From Spirosoma profusum (GTDB lineage: Bacteria > Bacteroidota > Bacteroidia > Cytophagales > Spirosomataceae), in the NCBI RefSeq assembly GCF_014699005.1, contig NZ_JACWZY010000009.1, positions 62,001 through 126,000 of the forward strand: a stretch of DNA of 64,000 nucleotides. The letters are read 5' to 3'. Under the pieces are notes generated by a model. That model was not told the DNA's origin. It worked only from the letters and a program-made list of their open reading frames with translations, and ran no database searches. The translations under genes were made by a program, and so were the position numbers. Below, in pieces: positions 15,972 through 26,502 of the stretch. Every line of letters starts with the position of its first letter. The first letter of the stretch is position 1.

Positions 15972-18224
15972 ATGGATACTAACAAAACGACTTATAATCG
16001 GCGTTCTTTCTTAAAGGCTTCGCTACTTTCAGGTGGCGGTATGATGCTTAGCGTGAGCTGGTTATCAAGCTTTAAAGCGGCTGACAAATTAGAAGCACTG
16101 AACTTGCCTCCGCAATGGTCACAACTCAATGCTTACATTCAAATCACCGCAGACAACGTAGTAAAACTGCTGTGCCCAAATCCCGAATTTGGTCAGAACG
16201 TAATGACGTCGCTGCCGATGATTCTGGCCGAGGAATTAGACGTCGACTGGAAAAACGTGGTTGTTGAAATGGGCCATCACGACAATACGAAGTTAGGGCC
16301 TCAGTTTACGGGTGGAAGCAATTCAGTTCGAATGTATTGGAAGCCATTACGAGAAGCTGGAGCGGCCGCCCGCCAAATGCTTCGGGAAGCAGCCGCTCAA
16401 ACGTGGAGTGTGCCCGTTGATGACGTAACGACCAAAGCTGGCATGTTACAGCACTCGAGCGGAAAATCGGCGAAATATGGCGAAATGGCAACTAAAGCTG
16501 CTACTCTCGCTGTGCCGAAAGGCATGAAATTAAAGGCTCCAAAGGATTTTTCGATTGTCCGGAAATCGAAGAAAAATGTGGAAGGACAAAAAATAGTCAC
16601 CGGCAAACCACTGTTCGGGTTGGATTATCGCCAGGAAGGTATGCTTATCGCTATGATTCAGCACCCGCCTGCCTTCGGCATGAAACTGAAATCGTTTGAT
16701 GCTTCACAAACCCTCAAAATGCCGGGTATTAAGGATGTCTTCAGCCTCAAATTGTACGAAGATAGTTTCGAGCAGGGCGGTTTTGATACCCGTACATTCA
16801 ACGATTTGTTGGTCGTCGTGGGCAAAACGACCTGGGAAGTGATGAATGCCCGCAAAAAGTTAAAAGTGGAATGGGAACCTGCCGGCGATACCAAAGACAC
16901 CATGATGGGCAGAGGAGGAAAACGGGAAGTTACTGTTCCGGGCGGACTCGAAAGTACTAGTGCCCAGCTTGACAAAATGGCCGAATACGCCAAAAAATCG
17001 GCTCAGCAATTGAGGAAAGACGGCGATCCTGAAACCGCTTTCAAAAATGCGGCTCAGATTATCGAACGTACCTATAACGCACCGTTTCTGGCTCATAACT
17101 GCATGGAGCCGATGAATTTCTTCGCCCATGTTACGGAAGAAAAAGCGCTGTTGGTAGGCCCGTTGCAGGCACCGGGTTGGACAGAACCGACACTATCAAA
17201 AATTTTAAAGCTTCCGGCCGACAAGATTGAGATTCAGATGACCCGGATGGGTGGGGGTTTCGGCCGTCGAGCTTATGGCCATTATCTGACCGAAGCGGCT
17301 CTGATCTCGAAAAAAGCCAAAGCGCCGATCAAACTGATTTATACCCGGGAGGATGACATGACTTACGGCATCTATCGTCCGATGTATACCGCTACGTATC
17401 GGGCGGCTTTAGATGCGAACAAAAACCTGATTGCGTTTCATGTAAAAGGGGGTGGCATACCTGAGCATGCGATCCACGCCAACCGGTTTCCGGCTGGAGC
17501 CGTCGATAATTACCTGGCCGAAGGCTGGGAGATTCCGTCCAACATCACGATTGGAGCCTTCCGCGCCCCACGCTCCAATTTCAACGCAGCCGCTGAGCAA
17601 TCATTTCTGGATGAAGTGGCCGAAGCAATGGGCAAAGACCCCATCGAATTTAGACTGGAACTCTTAAAACGAGCTAAGGAGTCCCCGGTCGGTAAAAATA
17701 ATGAGTATGATCCCGACCGATATGCAGGTGTCCTGAAACTGGTAAAAGACAAGTCAGGCTGGAACAAACCAGGTAATGAAAAGTACCATCGTGGGGTTGC
17801 CGCTTACTTCTGTCATAACTCGTACGCAGCTCACGTAGTGGATATGGTAACTCGTGATGGTCAACCCTATGTGGAGCGGGTATTGAGTGCGATGGATTGT
17901 GGTATTGTGATAAATCCCGATGCGGCAACCAATATGGTGCAGGGAGCGGTGGTCGACGGGATCGGTAATGCATTTTATGGTGCTCTGACGCATAAGGCTG
18001 GGGCTGCTGAACAATCGAACTTCCACAACTACCGCATGATACGTCATAACGAAGCACCTAAGCAGATTGAGGTTCACTTTGTCGAAAATGACCTTGATCC
18101 AACCGGGTTAGGAGAGCCTCCTTTCCCTCCGGTATTTGGTGCTGTGGCCAATGCGTTGTATAAAACTACGGGCAAACGGCACTATAATCAACCGTTTAAA
18201 CCTGTTTTGGATAAGCGCATATAA
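15972..18224 (+). CDS. Mo hydroxylase large subunit (IorB type), Tat-exported
   Basis: The 750-residue protein starts with a Tat-like leader (NRRSFLKASLLSGGGMMLSV) and continues with the xanthine dehydrogenase molybdenum-binding domains in the arrangement of isoquinoline 1-oxidoreductase beta and periplasmic aldehyde oxidoreductases: FTGGSNSVRMYW, RMGGGFGRRAYGHYLTEAA, IGAFRAPRSNFN, MDCGIVINPD and the active-site Glu in GLGEPPFPPVFGAVANAL. It probably oxidises an aldehyde or N-heterocycle in the periplasm and passes electrons through the small subunit. XdhC upstream would supply the cofactor. Confidence 0.93.
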   Translation: MDTNKTTYNRRSFLKASLLSGGGMMLSVSWLSSFKAADKLEALNLPPQWSQLNAYIQITADNVVKLLCPNPEFGQNVMTSLPMILAEELDVDWKNVVVEMGHHDNTKLGPQFTGGSNSVRMYWKPLREAGAAARQMLREAAAQTWSVPVDDVTTKAGMLQHSSGKSAKYGEMATKAATLAVPKGMKLKAPKDFSIVRKSKKNVEGQKIVTGKPLFGLDYRQEGMLIAMIQHPPAFGMKLKSFDASQTLKMPGIKDVFSLKLYEDSFEQGGFDTRTFNDLLVVVGKTTWEVMNARKKLKVEWEPAGDTKDTMMGRGGKREVTVPGGLESTSAQLDKMAEYAKKSAQQLRKDGDPETAFKNAAQIIERTYNAPFLAHNCMEPMNFFAHVTEEKALLVGPLQAPGWTEPTLSKILKLPADKIEIQMTRMGGGFGRRAYGHYLTEAALISKKAKAPIKLIYTREDDMTYGIYRPMYTATYRAALDANKNLIAFHVKGGGIPEHAIHANRFPAGAVDNYLAEGWEIPSNITIGAFRAPRSNFNAAAEQSFLDEVAEAMGKDPIEFRLELLKRAKESPVGKNNEYDPDRYAGVLKLVKDKSGWNKPGNEKYHRGVAAYFCHNSYAAHVVDMVTRDGQPYVERVLSAMDCGIVINPDAATNMVQGAVVDGIGNAFYGALTHKAGAAEQSNFHNYRMIRHNEAPKQIEVHFVENDLDPTGLGEPPFPPVFGAVANALYKTTGKRHYNQPFKPVLDKRI

Positions 18225-18296
18225 CCCTGGTCAGAATGGGGTGTCACACCTGATACGCAGACAAAACACAACGGTCATATTCTAAACTAAAGCATC

Positions 18297-19892
18297 GTGA
18301 AAAAAATAATCCTGGGATTTGCCTTTCTGATGACCCACCACGTACAGGCGCAGCTACCATTGCTTACGGTACGTACTGCCTCTGGAGTCGTGCGCGGTGC
18401 AATCGAAGGAGACGTTTCCAGCTTCAAGGGTATTCCTTATGCAGCACCACCCGTCGGTGCCAATCGCTGGCGACCACCTCAACCAGTAATTGCCTGGCAG
18501 GGAGATCGCGATGCCACTAAGTTTTGTGCGGATTGCCCACAGGCTGGCTGGCCGCGTGGCTCGGGTATGTCGAAAAATTCATCCGAGGATTGTCTGTTTC
18601 TGAATGTGTGGCGACCGGCCAATACCACTGAGAAATCAAAACTGCCAGTAATGGTATGGATTCATGGTGGAGCGTTTGTTTTCGGAAGTGGTGGTGGCCA
18701 TGATTTTTCGGGCGATGCCTTTGCCAAACAGGGCATTATGCTGGTATCCATCAACTATCGGTTGGGGAGGCTCGGTTTTTTTGCTTTCCCTGCCCTGAGT
18801 CAGGAAAATTCGGCTGAACCCAAAGGCAACTATGCTTATCTGGATCAGATCGCTGCCCTGCAATGGGTACAGAAGAACATCGCTGCATTTGGTGGTGATC
18901 CTGCCAATGTGACTATCTTCGGGGAGTCGGCGGGTGGCGTCTCTGTACAGTCTCTCTTAACCATACCGGCTGCAAAAGGCCTTTTCCACAAAGCGCTCAT
19001 CGAGTCGGGTGGCGGTCGGGATGGCGTGCTCACCGGGCGGCCAATCAGCAAGGAAAATGCAGATTTGAACTATCCTGTATCAGCTCAAACTATCGGTGTA
19101 AACTTCGCCAAACGATACAATATCGAGGGTGCCGATGCGGCTGCACTGGCCAAACTTCGTGCGCTCAGTGCCGCCGAAATTGTAGATGACGGACAGGAAA
19201 CGGCCGGTCAGGGTGGTCCGCCAACTTATTCAGGGCCGATTCTGGATGGGAATCTGGTGGTAGAAACAGCCGAGAGTGCCTACAAAGCCGGTAAGGCACC
19301 ACGCGTTCCGTTAATTATTGGAACAAACAGTGCTGAAGTACCGGCTGGTTTTATCAATGCCCGGTCAAAGGAAGAACTGCTCACCTTATTCCCCGACGTC
19401 AAGGAAGAGTTGACCACAGCCTATGCTTCAGCCAGCAATGATGATTTCGCCAAAATGCTCACCCTGGTTAACACGGACAAGGTGTGGGCGGAGCCAGCGC
19501 GTTTCACGGCACGAGCCTTTGTCGCCAAGGGTGCGCCCGCTTACGTTTATCTTTTTTCCTATGTTTCGCCCTCTATGCAACAGCGGATGAAATATGGCGC
19601 GGCACACGCATCTGAAATTCCGTATGTGTTCGATAATCTGAGAGAACGTAACGGCGTCACCGTTGCTCCGAAAGACAAAGAAGTTGCTCAGTTGATGAAT
19701 ACCTATTGGGCCAATTTTGCCAGGACGGGTGATCCCAATGGCAAAGGAATGCCCCCATGGCCCGTTTACGATCCGAAAAAGAGTGAGGTCTTCGAGTTCC
19801 GAGCCGATGGATCAGCCGCCAATACACCCGATGACCGAAAAGCCAGACTGGACGTAATGGAGAAGGCTGCTACGTCAGCAAAGTCGAATTAA
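18297..19892 (+). CDS. Type B carboxylesterase, secreted
   Basis: The 531-residue product has a Sec-type leader ([18 protein letters not shown]), then [23 protein letters not shown], the oxyanion HGGAF and the nucleophile G209-E210-S211-A212-G213. The catalytic His lies in [18 protein letters not shown] codon is the start that gives this leader. It follows the Mo hydroxylase large subunit by 72 bp on the same strand, so co-transcription from the xdhC promoter is plausible, and its terminator at 19905-19947 may end that operon. An ester hydrolase next to an aldehyde oxidase hints that esters are split and the products oxidised outside the cytoplasm. Confidence 0.92.
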   Translation: MKKIILGFAFLMTHHVQAQLPLLTVRTASGVVRGAIEGDVSSFKGIPYAAPPVGANRWRPPQPVIAWQGDRDATKFCADCPQAGWPRGSGMSKNSSEDCLFLNVWRPANTTEKSKLPVMVWIHGGAFVFGSGGGHDFSGDAFAKQGIMLVSINYRLGRLGFFAFPALSQENSAEPKGNYAYLDQIAALQWVQKNIAAFGGDPANVTIFGESAGGVSVQSLLTIPAAKGLFHKALIESGGGRDGVLTGRPISKENADLNYPVSAQTIGVNFAKRYNIEGADAAALAKLRALSAAEIVDDGQETAGQGGPPTYSGPILDGNLVVETAESAYKAGKAPRVPLIIGTNSAEVPAGFINARSKEELLTLFPDVKEELTTAYASASNDDFAKMLTLVNTDKVWAEPARFTARAFVAKGAPAYVYLFSYVSPSMQQRMKYGAAHASEIPYVFDNLRERNGVTVAPKDKEVAQLMNTYWANFARTGDPNGKGMPPWPVYDPKKSEVFEFRADGSAANTPDDRKARLDVMEKAATSAKSN

Positions 19893-19904
19893 TAGGATTC
19901 CTGC

Positions 19905-19947
19905 ACGTCAAAAAAGTCGGATTCGCGAATCCGACTTTTTTTGACGT
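19905..19947 (+). terminator. Strong terminator after the carboxylesterase gene
   Basis: ACGTCAAAAAAGTCGGATTC and its complement fold into a stem of about 20 bp that contains TTTTTTT in the descending arm. It lies 13 bases after the stop codon and upstream of the next start at 19971. Confidence 0.85.
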
Positions 19948-19970
19948 TATACCAAAACAATCAACGTACT

Positions 19971-21239
19971 ATGAAAAATCGAATGCTGCTCATTACGGCT
20001 ACTGCCAGTTCCTTTTTTGCATTTGCTTCGTGTAAATCGGACGTAGCAGACAACCCAAACCCACCCTCAACGGGAACCACACCTCCCAGTACTGGAACAA
20101 CGACAACCAGTACGTCGCCGGTTGAAACGAATCCGCCCAATTCAACCTACAGGCCAGCCTTTACGGGACAGACCCGAGTAGCCGGGGTGCGCACCACCAT
20201 CAGCTACGCAAGTACAGTACTAACGACAGCACTTACCAGTCCATGGGGCATTGCCAGCCTGCCGGATGGTAGACTACTTATCACCCAAAAAACAGGTGCC
20301 ATGCGCATTGCTACGTCCACAGGTCAACTTGGTGCACCAATTACCGGTATTCCAACTGTCAATCCGGCGGGCCAGGGGGGACTTTTGGGTGTGCGGATCG
20401 ATCCCGCTTTTGTCACAAATCGGACTGTCTACTGGGTATTTTCTGAATCAACGGCAGATGGTAACCTGACGGCGGTTGCCAAAGGTCTGTTGTCACAGGA
20501 TGAGACCCGATTTGAAGGCGTAACGGTCATTTACCGCGCTTTGCCGGCCTATAGAGGAACGGCGCATTATGGAGGTCGAATCGTCATCGATCCGGCTGGC
20601 AACCTGCTCGTCAGCACGGGGGAGCGGGCTGACAACGTTACCCGGCTTCAAGCCCAATCGCTGAATTCTGGACTGGGGAAAATTATTCGTATAACTAAAG
20701 ACGGTACCCCCACTGCTGGCAATCCATTGGCCACACAAGCAGGTGCCCGCCCCGAATTATATACGTATGGGCATCGGAATCCTCAGGGGCTTGCTATCCA
20801 TCCGACAACGGGTGATTTGTGGCAAAGTGAACATGGGCCACGGGGAGGAGACGAGCTAAATCGTATTCAGGCGGGTGCAAATTATGGCTGGCCAACCATT
20901 ACGTATGGCCTCGAATACAGCGGTAGCCGGGTAGGAGATGGTATTCAACAACGGGAAGGGCTGGAACAGCCCGTTTATTATTGGGATCCAGTAGTTTCGC
21001 CCAGTGGCATGACGTTCTACGCCAGTAATCGCATCCCAGAGTGGCAAAACAACCTGTTTATTGGGTCGTTGAGTGGTATGCACATTGTGCGACTGGTGAT
21101 CGAAAATAACCGGGTTGTCGGTGAAGAACGGTTGCTGGCTAGTGAGGGGCAGCGTTTCCGGGATATAACCCAGGGTACAGACGGAGCCTTATATGCCATT
21201 ACTGACGGGGGAAGACTGTATCGCATTGATAAACAATAA
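19971..21239 (+). CDS. PQQ-dependent sugar dehydrogenase (soluble aldose type), lipoprotein
   Basis: From the ATG at 19971 the product is 422 residues and starts with a lipoprotein signal (LLITATASSFFAFASC, lipobox FAS-C) followed by a Pro/Thr/Ser-rich linker. The frame is open from 19941, but that start lies in the terminator hairpin. The rest is a six-bladed GSDH propeller: SPWGIASLPDGRLLITQKTG, HYGGRIVIDPAGNLLVSTGER, LYTYGHRNPQGLAIHP, WQSEHGPRGGDELNRI, GANYGWPTITYG. It resembles aldose sugar dehydrogenases that use PQQ and oxidise sugars in the periplasm. Unlike the protein at 5587-8541 it lacks a cytochrome domain. It could hand electrons to a diffusible carrier. Confidence 0.9.
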   Translation: MKNRMLLITATASSFFAFASCKSDVADNPNPPSTGTTPPSTGTTTTSTSPVETNPPNSTYRPAFTGQTRVAGVRTTISYASTVLTTALTSPWGIASLPDGRLLITQKTGAMRIATSTGQLGAPITGIPTVNPAGQGGLLGVRIDPAFVTNRTVYWVFSESTADGNLTAVAKGLLSQDETRFEGVTVIYRALPAYRGTAHYGGRIVIDPAGNLLVSTGERADNVTRLQAQSLNSGLGKIIRITKDGTPTAGNPLATQAGARPELYTYGHRNPQGLAIHPTTGDLWQSEHGPRGGDELNRIQAGANYGWPTITYGLEYSGSRVGDGIQQREGLEQPVYYWDPVVSPSGMTFYASNRIPEWQNNLFIGSLSGMHIVRLVIENNRVVGEERLLASEGQRFRDITQGTDGALYAITDGGRLYRIDKQ

Positions 21240-21262
21240 GGGTAACGGAATACGCTGGCATT

Positions 21263-21320
21263 TTAACGTAAATCGGTCCAGTAAGCAAAACGACAGCTCC
21301 ACTGGACCGATTTACGTTAA
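21263..21320. terminator. Bidirectional terminator, 20-bp perfect stem
   Basis: TTAACGTAAATCGGTCCAGT (21263-21282) is exactly complementary to 21301-21320 with an 18-base loop. It separates the convergent PQQ dehydrogenase and AraC genes and can serve both. Confidence 0.8.
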
Positions 21321-22219
21321 TTGTTATGAACGATTCGGTACTCATTGGGCGATTGACCAACCCGTTGTTTAAACAAACGTATAAAATGCTGGGGATACTT
21401 AAAGCCTAAATCATAGGCTATTTGACTAATCGATTTGTTATGATCAAATATTCGTTCCTTAGCTACATCAATGACTTTAGCCTGGATATATTCCTGTGCA
21501 GTTTTACCGGTCTCTTTTTTGATAAGGTCGCCAAAATAGTTAGCTGACAAATTCAATTCCCCCGCACAATAAGTTACAGACGGCAGGCCAATAATCTGAG
21601 GTTTGTCGGTCTGAAAAAACTCATTCAACAAATGTTCAAACCGCTCTATAATACTAACATGCACATGATTACGGGTTATGAACTGGCGATCATAGAAGCG
21701 GACACAGTAATTCAAAAACAACTCAATATTGCTCACAATCAGTCGCTTACTATGCTTGTCAATGGCGTGCTCCAATTCGTAGTCAATTTTAGAAAAGCAG
21801 TCCAGCACAATGTCCCGTTCTCGCTTTGACAAATGCAGGGCTTCGTAGAATTGGTAGCCGAAGAACGTGTAGTCCTGTATGTGCCGGCCCAGTGAAGTAC
21901 CGTGAATGAGATCTGGATGAAAGACCAGCGCATACCCTTTTGGTTGATACGTTTCTCCATTGCTATTTATACCGGCCACCTGACCTGGTGCCAAGAAAAC
22001 CAATGTGCCTTCCTGGTAATCATAGGTATGCCGCCCATAGACCAGATCACCACATTTGACATCCTTTAAAAAAACGGTGTAAAAGCCAAAATACATGCGG
22101 GAGCCTTGCCGTGGATCAGCTTTGGATAGATCGACGACACTGACCAGTGGGTGTAGCGTTTCGTTATTGTTAAAGTCGTTGTACTCATTTATTGTCTCAA
22201 ATCGGCGCAAGGTATCCAT
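21317..22219 (-). CDS. AraC-family transcriptional regulator
   Basis: The 300-residue protein has an N-terminal cupin-like sensor domain (YDYQEGTLVFLAPGQV, GYALVFHPDLIHGT) and a C-terminal two-helix HTH domain (AGELNLSANYFGDLIKKETGKTAQEYI and KSISQIAYDLGFKYPQHFIRLFKQRVGQSPNEYR). It is divergent from the aldo/keto reductase gene, the usual arrangement for a local activator. The shared box upstream of the reductase and xdhC is a good candidate for its binding site. The effector is unknown; aldehydes or electrophiles are plausible given the neighbours. Confidence 0.93.
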   Translation of the reverse strand: MDTLRRFETINEYNDFNNNETLHPLVSVVDLSKADPRQGSRMYFGFYTVFLKDVKCGDLVYGRHTYDYQEGTLVFLAPGQVAGINSNGETYQPKGYALVFHPDLIHGTSLGRHIQDYTFFGYQFYEALHLSKRERDIVLDCFSKIDYELEHAIDKHSKRLIVSNIELFLNYCVRFYDRQFITRNHVHVSIIERFEHLLNEFFQTDKPQIIGLPSVTYCAGELNLSANYFGDLIKKETGKTAQEYIQAKVIDVAKERIFDHNKSISQIAYDLGFKYPQHFIRLFKQRVGQSPNEYRIVHNN

Positions 22220-22294
22220 AGCACGGTTATTTATCTAGTCCAAAATTACCGCTTTCCTGCTACCCTTCCTGATGCGTAAATAATAATCAGGAAT

Positions 22295-23220
<926 letters not shown>

Positions 23221-23278
23221 CCAGTAAATCACGGGAATAATGAACACAACAAACCAGTATAAACGGATAAAAACCAGC

Positions 23279-23746
23279 ATGAAAGCATCAATTCTTAGTC
23301 TGTGTTTCTTCAGCATGGGCCTGCTATCGGCCTTTGCCCAAACGAATCCTCCGGCAACCAATTCCACAAGTGCTGAGCAGGAAATTATTACGCTCTCGAA
23401 GGATAAATGGCAGTGGATGGCCGACAAGAATGTGGACAAGCTAACCGCCTTATTTGATGAAAAATCGATGTTCGTTCACATGGGCGGCAGTTGGGGCAAG
23501 AGCCGGGAACTAGAGGTTATTAAAAGCGGAAACATCTGGTACAAGAAAGCGAGCGTCTATGCAACAACCTTCAACATGATTGGCAATACGGCCATCCTGT
23601 TGAGTGACATTGATCTGGTGGCCGTCGTGGGCGGCAACGAAGTCACCAATCCATTTATGGTGACGGAGGTATACGTAAAAGAAAACGGCAAATGGACGAT
23701 GGGCCAACTCTCATTTTCCAGGCTAATGAGGCCCGTTAAAAACTAG
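23279..23746 (+). CDS. DUF4440 / SnoaL-like secreted protein, copy 1
   Basis: From the ATG at 23279 the 155-residue product has a Sec leader (MKASILSLCFFSMGLLSAFAQ) and an NTF2-like domain: LSKDKWQWMADKNVDKLTAL, SMFVHMGGSW, NMIGNTAILLSDIDLVA, TEVYVKENGKWTM. The 13 residues encoded upstream of this ATG would spoil the leader. The enzymatic role is unknown; NTF2-like pockets bind small hydrophobic molecules. It is 58 bp downstream of the aldo/keto reductase and 70 bp upstream of a paralogue, a tandem duplication. Confidence 0.88.
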   Translation: MKASILSLCFFSMGLLSAFAQTNPPATNSTSAEQEIITLSKDKWQWMADKNVDKLTALFDEKSMFVHMGGSWGKSRELEVIKSGNIWYKKASVYATTFNMIGNTAILLSDIDLVAVVGGNEVTNPFMVTEVYVKENGKWTMGQLSFSRLMRPVKN

Positions 23747-23815
23747 TTGCATTACTAAACCAGGAATCGTCGTAAACACGACAAAGTAGCGTTAACCCTT
23801 TAAATCATTCGCTAA

Positions 23816-24298
23816 ATGAAAGCATCAATTCTCGGCCTGTGTTTACTGCTGATGGGTACGCAGGCATCCTTCGCCCAAACGGCCTCAACCAACTCTTCGG
23901 CAACCGCCCCCACCAGGGCCCAACAGGAAATCATAGATCTCTCCAGGCAAAAGTGGCAGTGGATGGCCGACAAGAATGTTGACAAACTGGCTGTACTCTT
24001 CGATGACAAGTCAAAATTTGTCCATATGAGTGGAACCTGGAAAAAGGACGAAGAACTCGACATTATTAAAACCGGAAGCATTTGGTACAAGAACGCGGAT
24101 GTACACGATGTAGCGGTCGAGCTATTTGACAACACGGCCATCATCTGGAGCCGCATTACGCTGGTGGCCATGGTTCGGGGCAGTGAGGCAAAAACGGAGT
24201 TTACCGTTACGGAAGTCTATAAAAAACAGGCGAGTGACTGGAAAATGTTAGCCTTAACATTTTCCAGTGTTCGGGACACCCATGTTATTAAGCATTAA
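23816..24298 (+). CDS. DUF4440 / SnoaL-like secreted protein, copy 2
   Basis: The 160-residue product is a clear paralogue of the gene before it: MKASILGLCLLLMGTQASFAQ leader, then LSRQKWQWMADKNVDKLAVLF, FVHMSGTWKKDEELDIIKTG and TEVYKKQASDWKMLALTFSS. The two copies share the leader start MKASIL and the WQWMADKNVDKL block, so the duplication is fairly recent or under strong constraint. Same operon as the aldo/keto reductase. Function unknown, likely periplasmic ligand binding or isomerisation. Confidence 0.88.
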   Translation: MKASILGLCLLLMGTQASFAQTASTNSSATAPTRAQQEIIDLSRQKWQWMADKNVDKLAVLFDDKSKFVHMSGTWKKDEELDIIKTGSIWYKNADVHDVAVELFDNTAIIWSRITLVAMVRGSEAKTEFTVTEVYKKQASDWKMLALTFSSVRDTHVIKH

Positions 24299-24520
24299 TC
24301 AGGGATTTCGTTTTTTGTCTCACCGACGATAAAAAAAACGGAACGTTAGTATAGTTTACGGCCGCTGAACGCAAGTAATTCAATACGGAATTGACAAAGA
24401 TCGAGCTGAAGGACGAGTGTCTGCCGGAGGTGATGCTTGTTTTTCCCAGAGTTGAAGCACCGATAAAGAAGTAAACCTGTACCTCGTTTATTAACCAGGA
24501 CGAGTTGAAATCGGAACGAA

Positions 24521-25144
24521 ATGAAAATGATAATGCATAGCCTGCTGGCATTTCTTCTGTTGATCGGGGCTTGTTCTTCTCAAACGGAGAGTGTTACGTC
24601 TACCGTTGATGCTACGTTAGTTCCCCGCAACGTATTGATCGTGTATTTGTCGCGAACAAGCAATACCAGGGCGATAGCGGACATCATTCACCAGCATGTA
24701 GGCGGAAAATTAGTGGCCCTCGAGCTGGAAAATCCCTATCCCGAAAACTATCGGGCTACGGTAGAACAGGTAGCCAGGGAAAATGAAACCGGTTTCCTGC
24801 CTCCGTTAAAAACAAAAATTGACAACATCCAGCAATACGACGTAGTGTTCGTCGGCTTCCCCACCTGGGGTATGCAGTTGCCTCCGCCGATGAAAAGCTT
24901 TTTGCGTCAATATGAGTTAAAAGGCAAAACGGTCATTCCGTTCAATACCAATGGCGGCTATGGCATTGGCACTACGTTCCAGACCGTAAAGGAACTGTGT
25001 CCCAATAGCAACGTAGTAGACGGTTTTACGATGCGGGGCGGCTCGGAACGGGATGGTCAATTGCTGGTTATTCAAGGAGAAAAGGCAAAAGAAGCCGAAA
25101 CGGACGTAGTGAAATGGTTACGGGAAATTAACGTACTGAAATAA
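24521..25144 (+). CDS. Flavodoxin domain lipoprotein
   Basis: The 207-residue product has a lipoprotein signal (MHSLLAFLLLIGACSSQ, lipobox IGA-C) ahead of a flavodoxin fold: VLIVYLSRTSNTRAIADIIHQHVGG with the FMN phosphate loop (SRTSNTR), YDVVFVGFPTWGMQLPPPMKSFL and TVIPFNTNGGYGIGTTF. Exported flavodoxins of this class often lie beside AraC regulators, aldo/keto reductases and cupins, as here. The start could also be the second ATG two codons downstream. A 220-bp gap separates it from the DUF4440 pair, holding no gene. Confidence 0.9.
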   Translation: MKMIMHSLLAFLLLIGACSSQTESVTSTVDATLVPRNVLIVYLSRTSNTRAIADIIHQHVGGKLVALELENPYPENYRATVEQVARENETGFLPPLKTKIDNIQQYDVVFVGFPTWGMQLPPPMKSFLRQYELKGKTVIPFNTNGGYGIGTTFQTVKELCPNSNVVDGFTMRGGSERDGQLLVIQGEKAKEAETDVVKWLREINVLK

Positions 25145-25267
25145 AGTCTTTTGCTATTTCAAATAGAAAACACGATCACGTTGAATCCGAACGAGGACAC
25201 ATCTGGCCCAAAGTCGATCCTGTAGGAACATTGACAATCAATAGGATAAACATGCCGTAAGTATAAA

Positions 25268-25288
25268 CTGTTGTTAAGCTAACAACAG
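25268..25288. promoter_or_regulatory. Perfect 9-3-9 hairpin before the second Mo hydroxylase
   Basis: CTGTTGTTA, AGC, TAACAACAG lies 32 bases before the ATG at 25321 and 123 bases after the flavodoxin stop. It could be an operator, a leader hairpin or a terminator without a U tract. Confidence 0.5.
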
Positions 25289-25320
25289 CCAACTGGATGG
25301 CTTTACAACGCATTAACGCT

Positions 25321-25800
25321 ATGGCAATTATTAAGCTGACGATCAACGGCAACGAGCAATCGATTGATGTCGATCCGCAGATGCCCCTGCTGTGGGCTAT
25401 CCGGGACGTAGTGGGACTAAAAGGGACCAAGTACGGCTGTGGCGTTGCCCAGTGTGGTGCCTGTACCCTCCATCTGAACGGGGAGGCCGTACGTTCGTGT
25501 GTCACTAAAGTGAGCCGGGCCGCTGGCCAGAAGGTGGTCACCATTGAAGGACTCTCCCAGAATAATGACCACCCCCTGCAACAAGCCTGGCAGCAAATCG
25601 ACGTACCACAGTGTGGCTATTGTCACTCCGGGCAGATTATGTCGGCCGCTGTACTGCTGCGGGAGAATCCCAATCCGACCGACGCGGATATCGACGTGGC
25701 TATGGCAGGTAATATTTGCCGATGTGGTACGTATCCCCGCATTCGCAAAGCGATTCACTTAGCCGCCGGCGCCGAACAGAAGGTTGGCAAAAACGAATAA
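25321..25800 (+). CDS. Mo hydroxylase small subunit, [2Fe-2S] protein, second copy
   Basis: From the ATG at 25321 the product is 159 residues, the same length as the paralogue at 15483-15962, with identical cysteine numbering: C40, C45, C48, C60 and C98, C101, C133, C135. The ATG at 25297 would add eight residues without homology. It passes electrons from the large subunit (26503-28659), here most likely to the di-heme cytochrome encoded between them. The two small subunits differ in many surface positions, so the duplication is old. Confidence 0.94.
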   Translation: MAIIKLTINGNEQSIDVDPQMPLLWAIRDVVGLKGTKYGCGVAQCGACTLHLNGEAVRSCVTKVSRAAGQKVVTIEGLSQNNDHPLQQAWQQIDVPQCGYCHSGQIMSAAVLLRENPNPTDADIDVAMAGNICRCGTYPRIRKAIHLAAGAEQKVGKNE

Positions 25801-25853
25801 CCAACCGATACGTAAGGAAATTGAACGTATTGAAAAACGAACGCTATCCATCT

Positions 25854-26498
25854 ATGTCGGTAAAAACAGTCTATCTCCTGGCCATTCTGCTGTCGATGAC
25901 GGCTATTATGGCTGCTACGTTCATCCCTGATACAGAACGATCTGACACGACGCTGACACGTATTGAAACAGCCGCTGCTCCTATCAGGAAAGATAGTGTG
26001 GCATCGGTCAAAGCCTTTGCCAGCGTTTATAAAGTACTGATGAGTCCGCGCTGTATGAACTGTCATCCCTCGGGCGACATACCCTTACAAGGCGATGATA
26101 ACCATCTGCACACGATGGCTCCACGTCGGGGGAGCGATGGCAAGGGGCTGTATGCCATGAAATGTGCCAATTGCCATCAGCCGACCAATTCGCCGGGTCT
26201 GCATACGCCACCCGGAAATCCAGACTGGCATTTGCCCCCTGCGACGATGCGTATGGTTTTTCAGGGTCGTACTCCCCACCAACTGGCCAAACAACTGGTT
26301 GATCCCAAACAGAATGGGAACAAGACTATGGAAAAGCTACTGGAACACGCCGACGATGGCCTGGTGCTGGCAGGCTGGAATCCCGGAGAAGGACGTTCGC
26401 TTCCTCCATTGAGCCACGATGAATTTAAAAAAGCCTGGACGACCTGGATCAAAACAGGCGCCTATGCCCCCCTAAACGGTAAACTACTTCAGCATTAA
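25854..26498 (+). CDS. Di-heme c-type cytochrome, secreted
   Basis: From the ATG at 25854 the 214-residue product starts with a membrane anchor or leader (VYLLAILLSMTAIMAATF) and has two heme sites, C67-M-N-C70-H71 and C104-A-N-C107-H108. Later segments (PNPDWHLPP-like GNPDWHLPPATMRMVFQG, LVDPKQNGNKTMEKLLEH) are typical of cytochromes that pair with aldehyde oxidoreductases. It sits between the small- and large-subunit genes, which makes it the likely electron acceptor, feeding the respiratory chain from the periplasm. The frame is open upstream into the previous gene, but the leader fixes this start. Confidence 0.9.
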   Translation: MSVKTVYLLAILLSMTAIMAATFIPDTERSDTTLTRIETAAAPIRKDSVASVKAFASVYKVLMSPRCMNCHPSGDIPLQGDDNHLHTMAPRRGSDGKGLYAMKCANCHQPTNSPGLHTPPGNPDWHLPPATMRMVFQGRTPHQLAKQLVDPKQNGNKTMEKLLEHADDGLVLAGWNPGEGRSLPPLSHDEFKKAWTTWIKTGAYAPLNGKLLQH

Positions 26499-26502
26499 AA
26501 CT

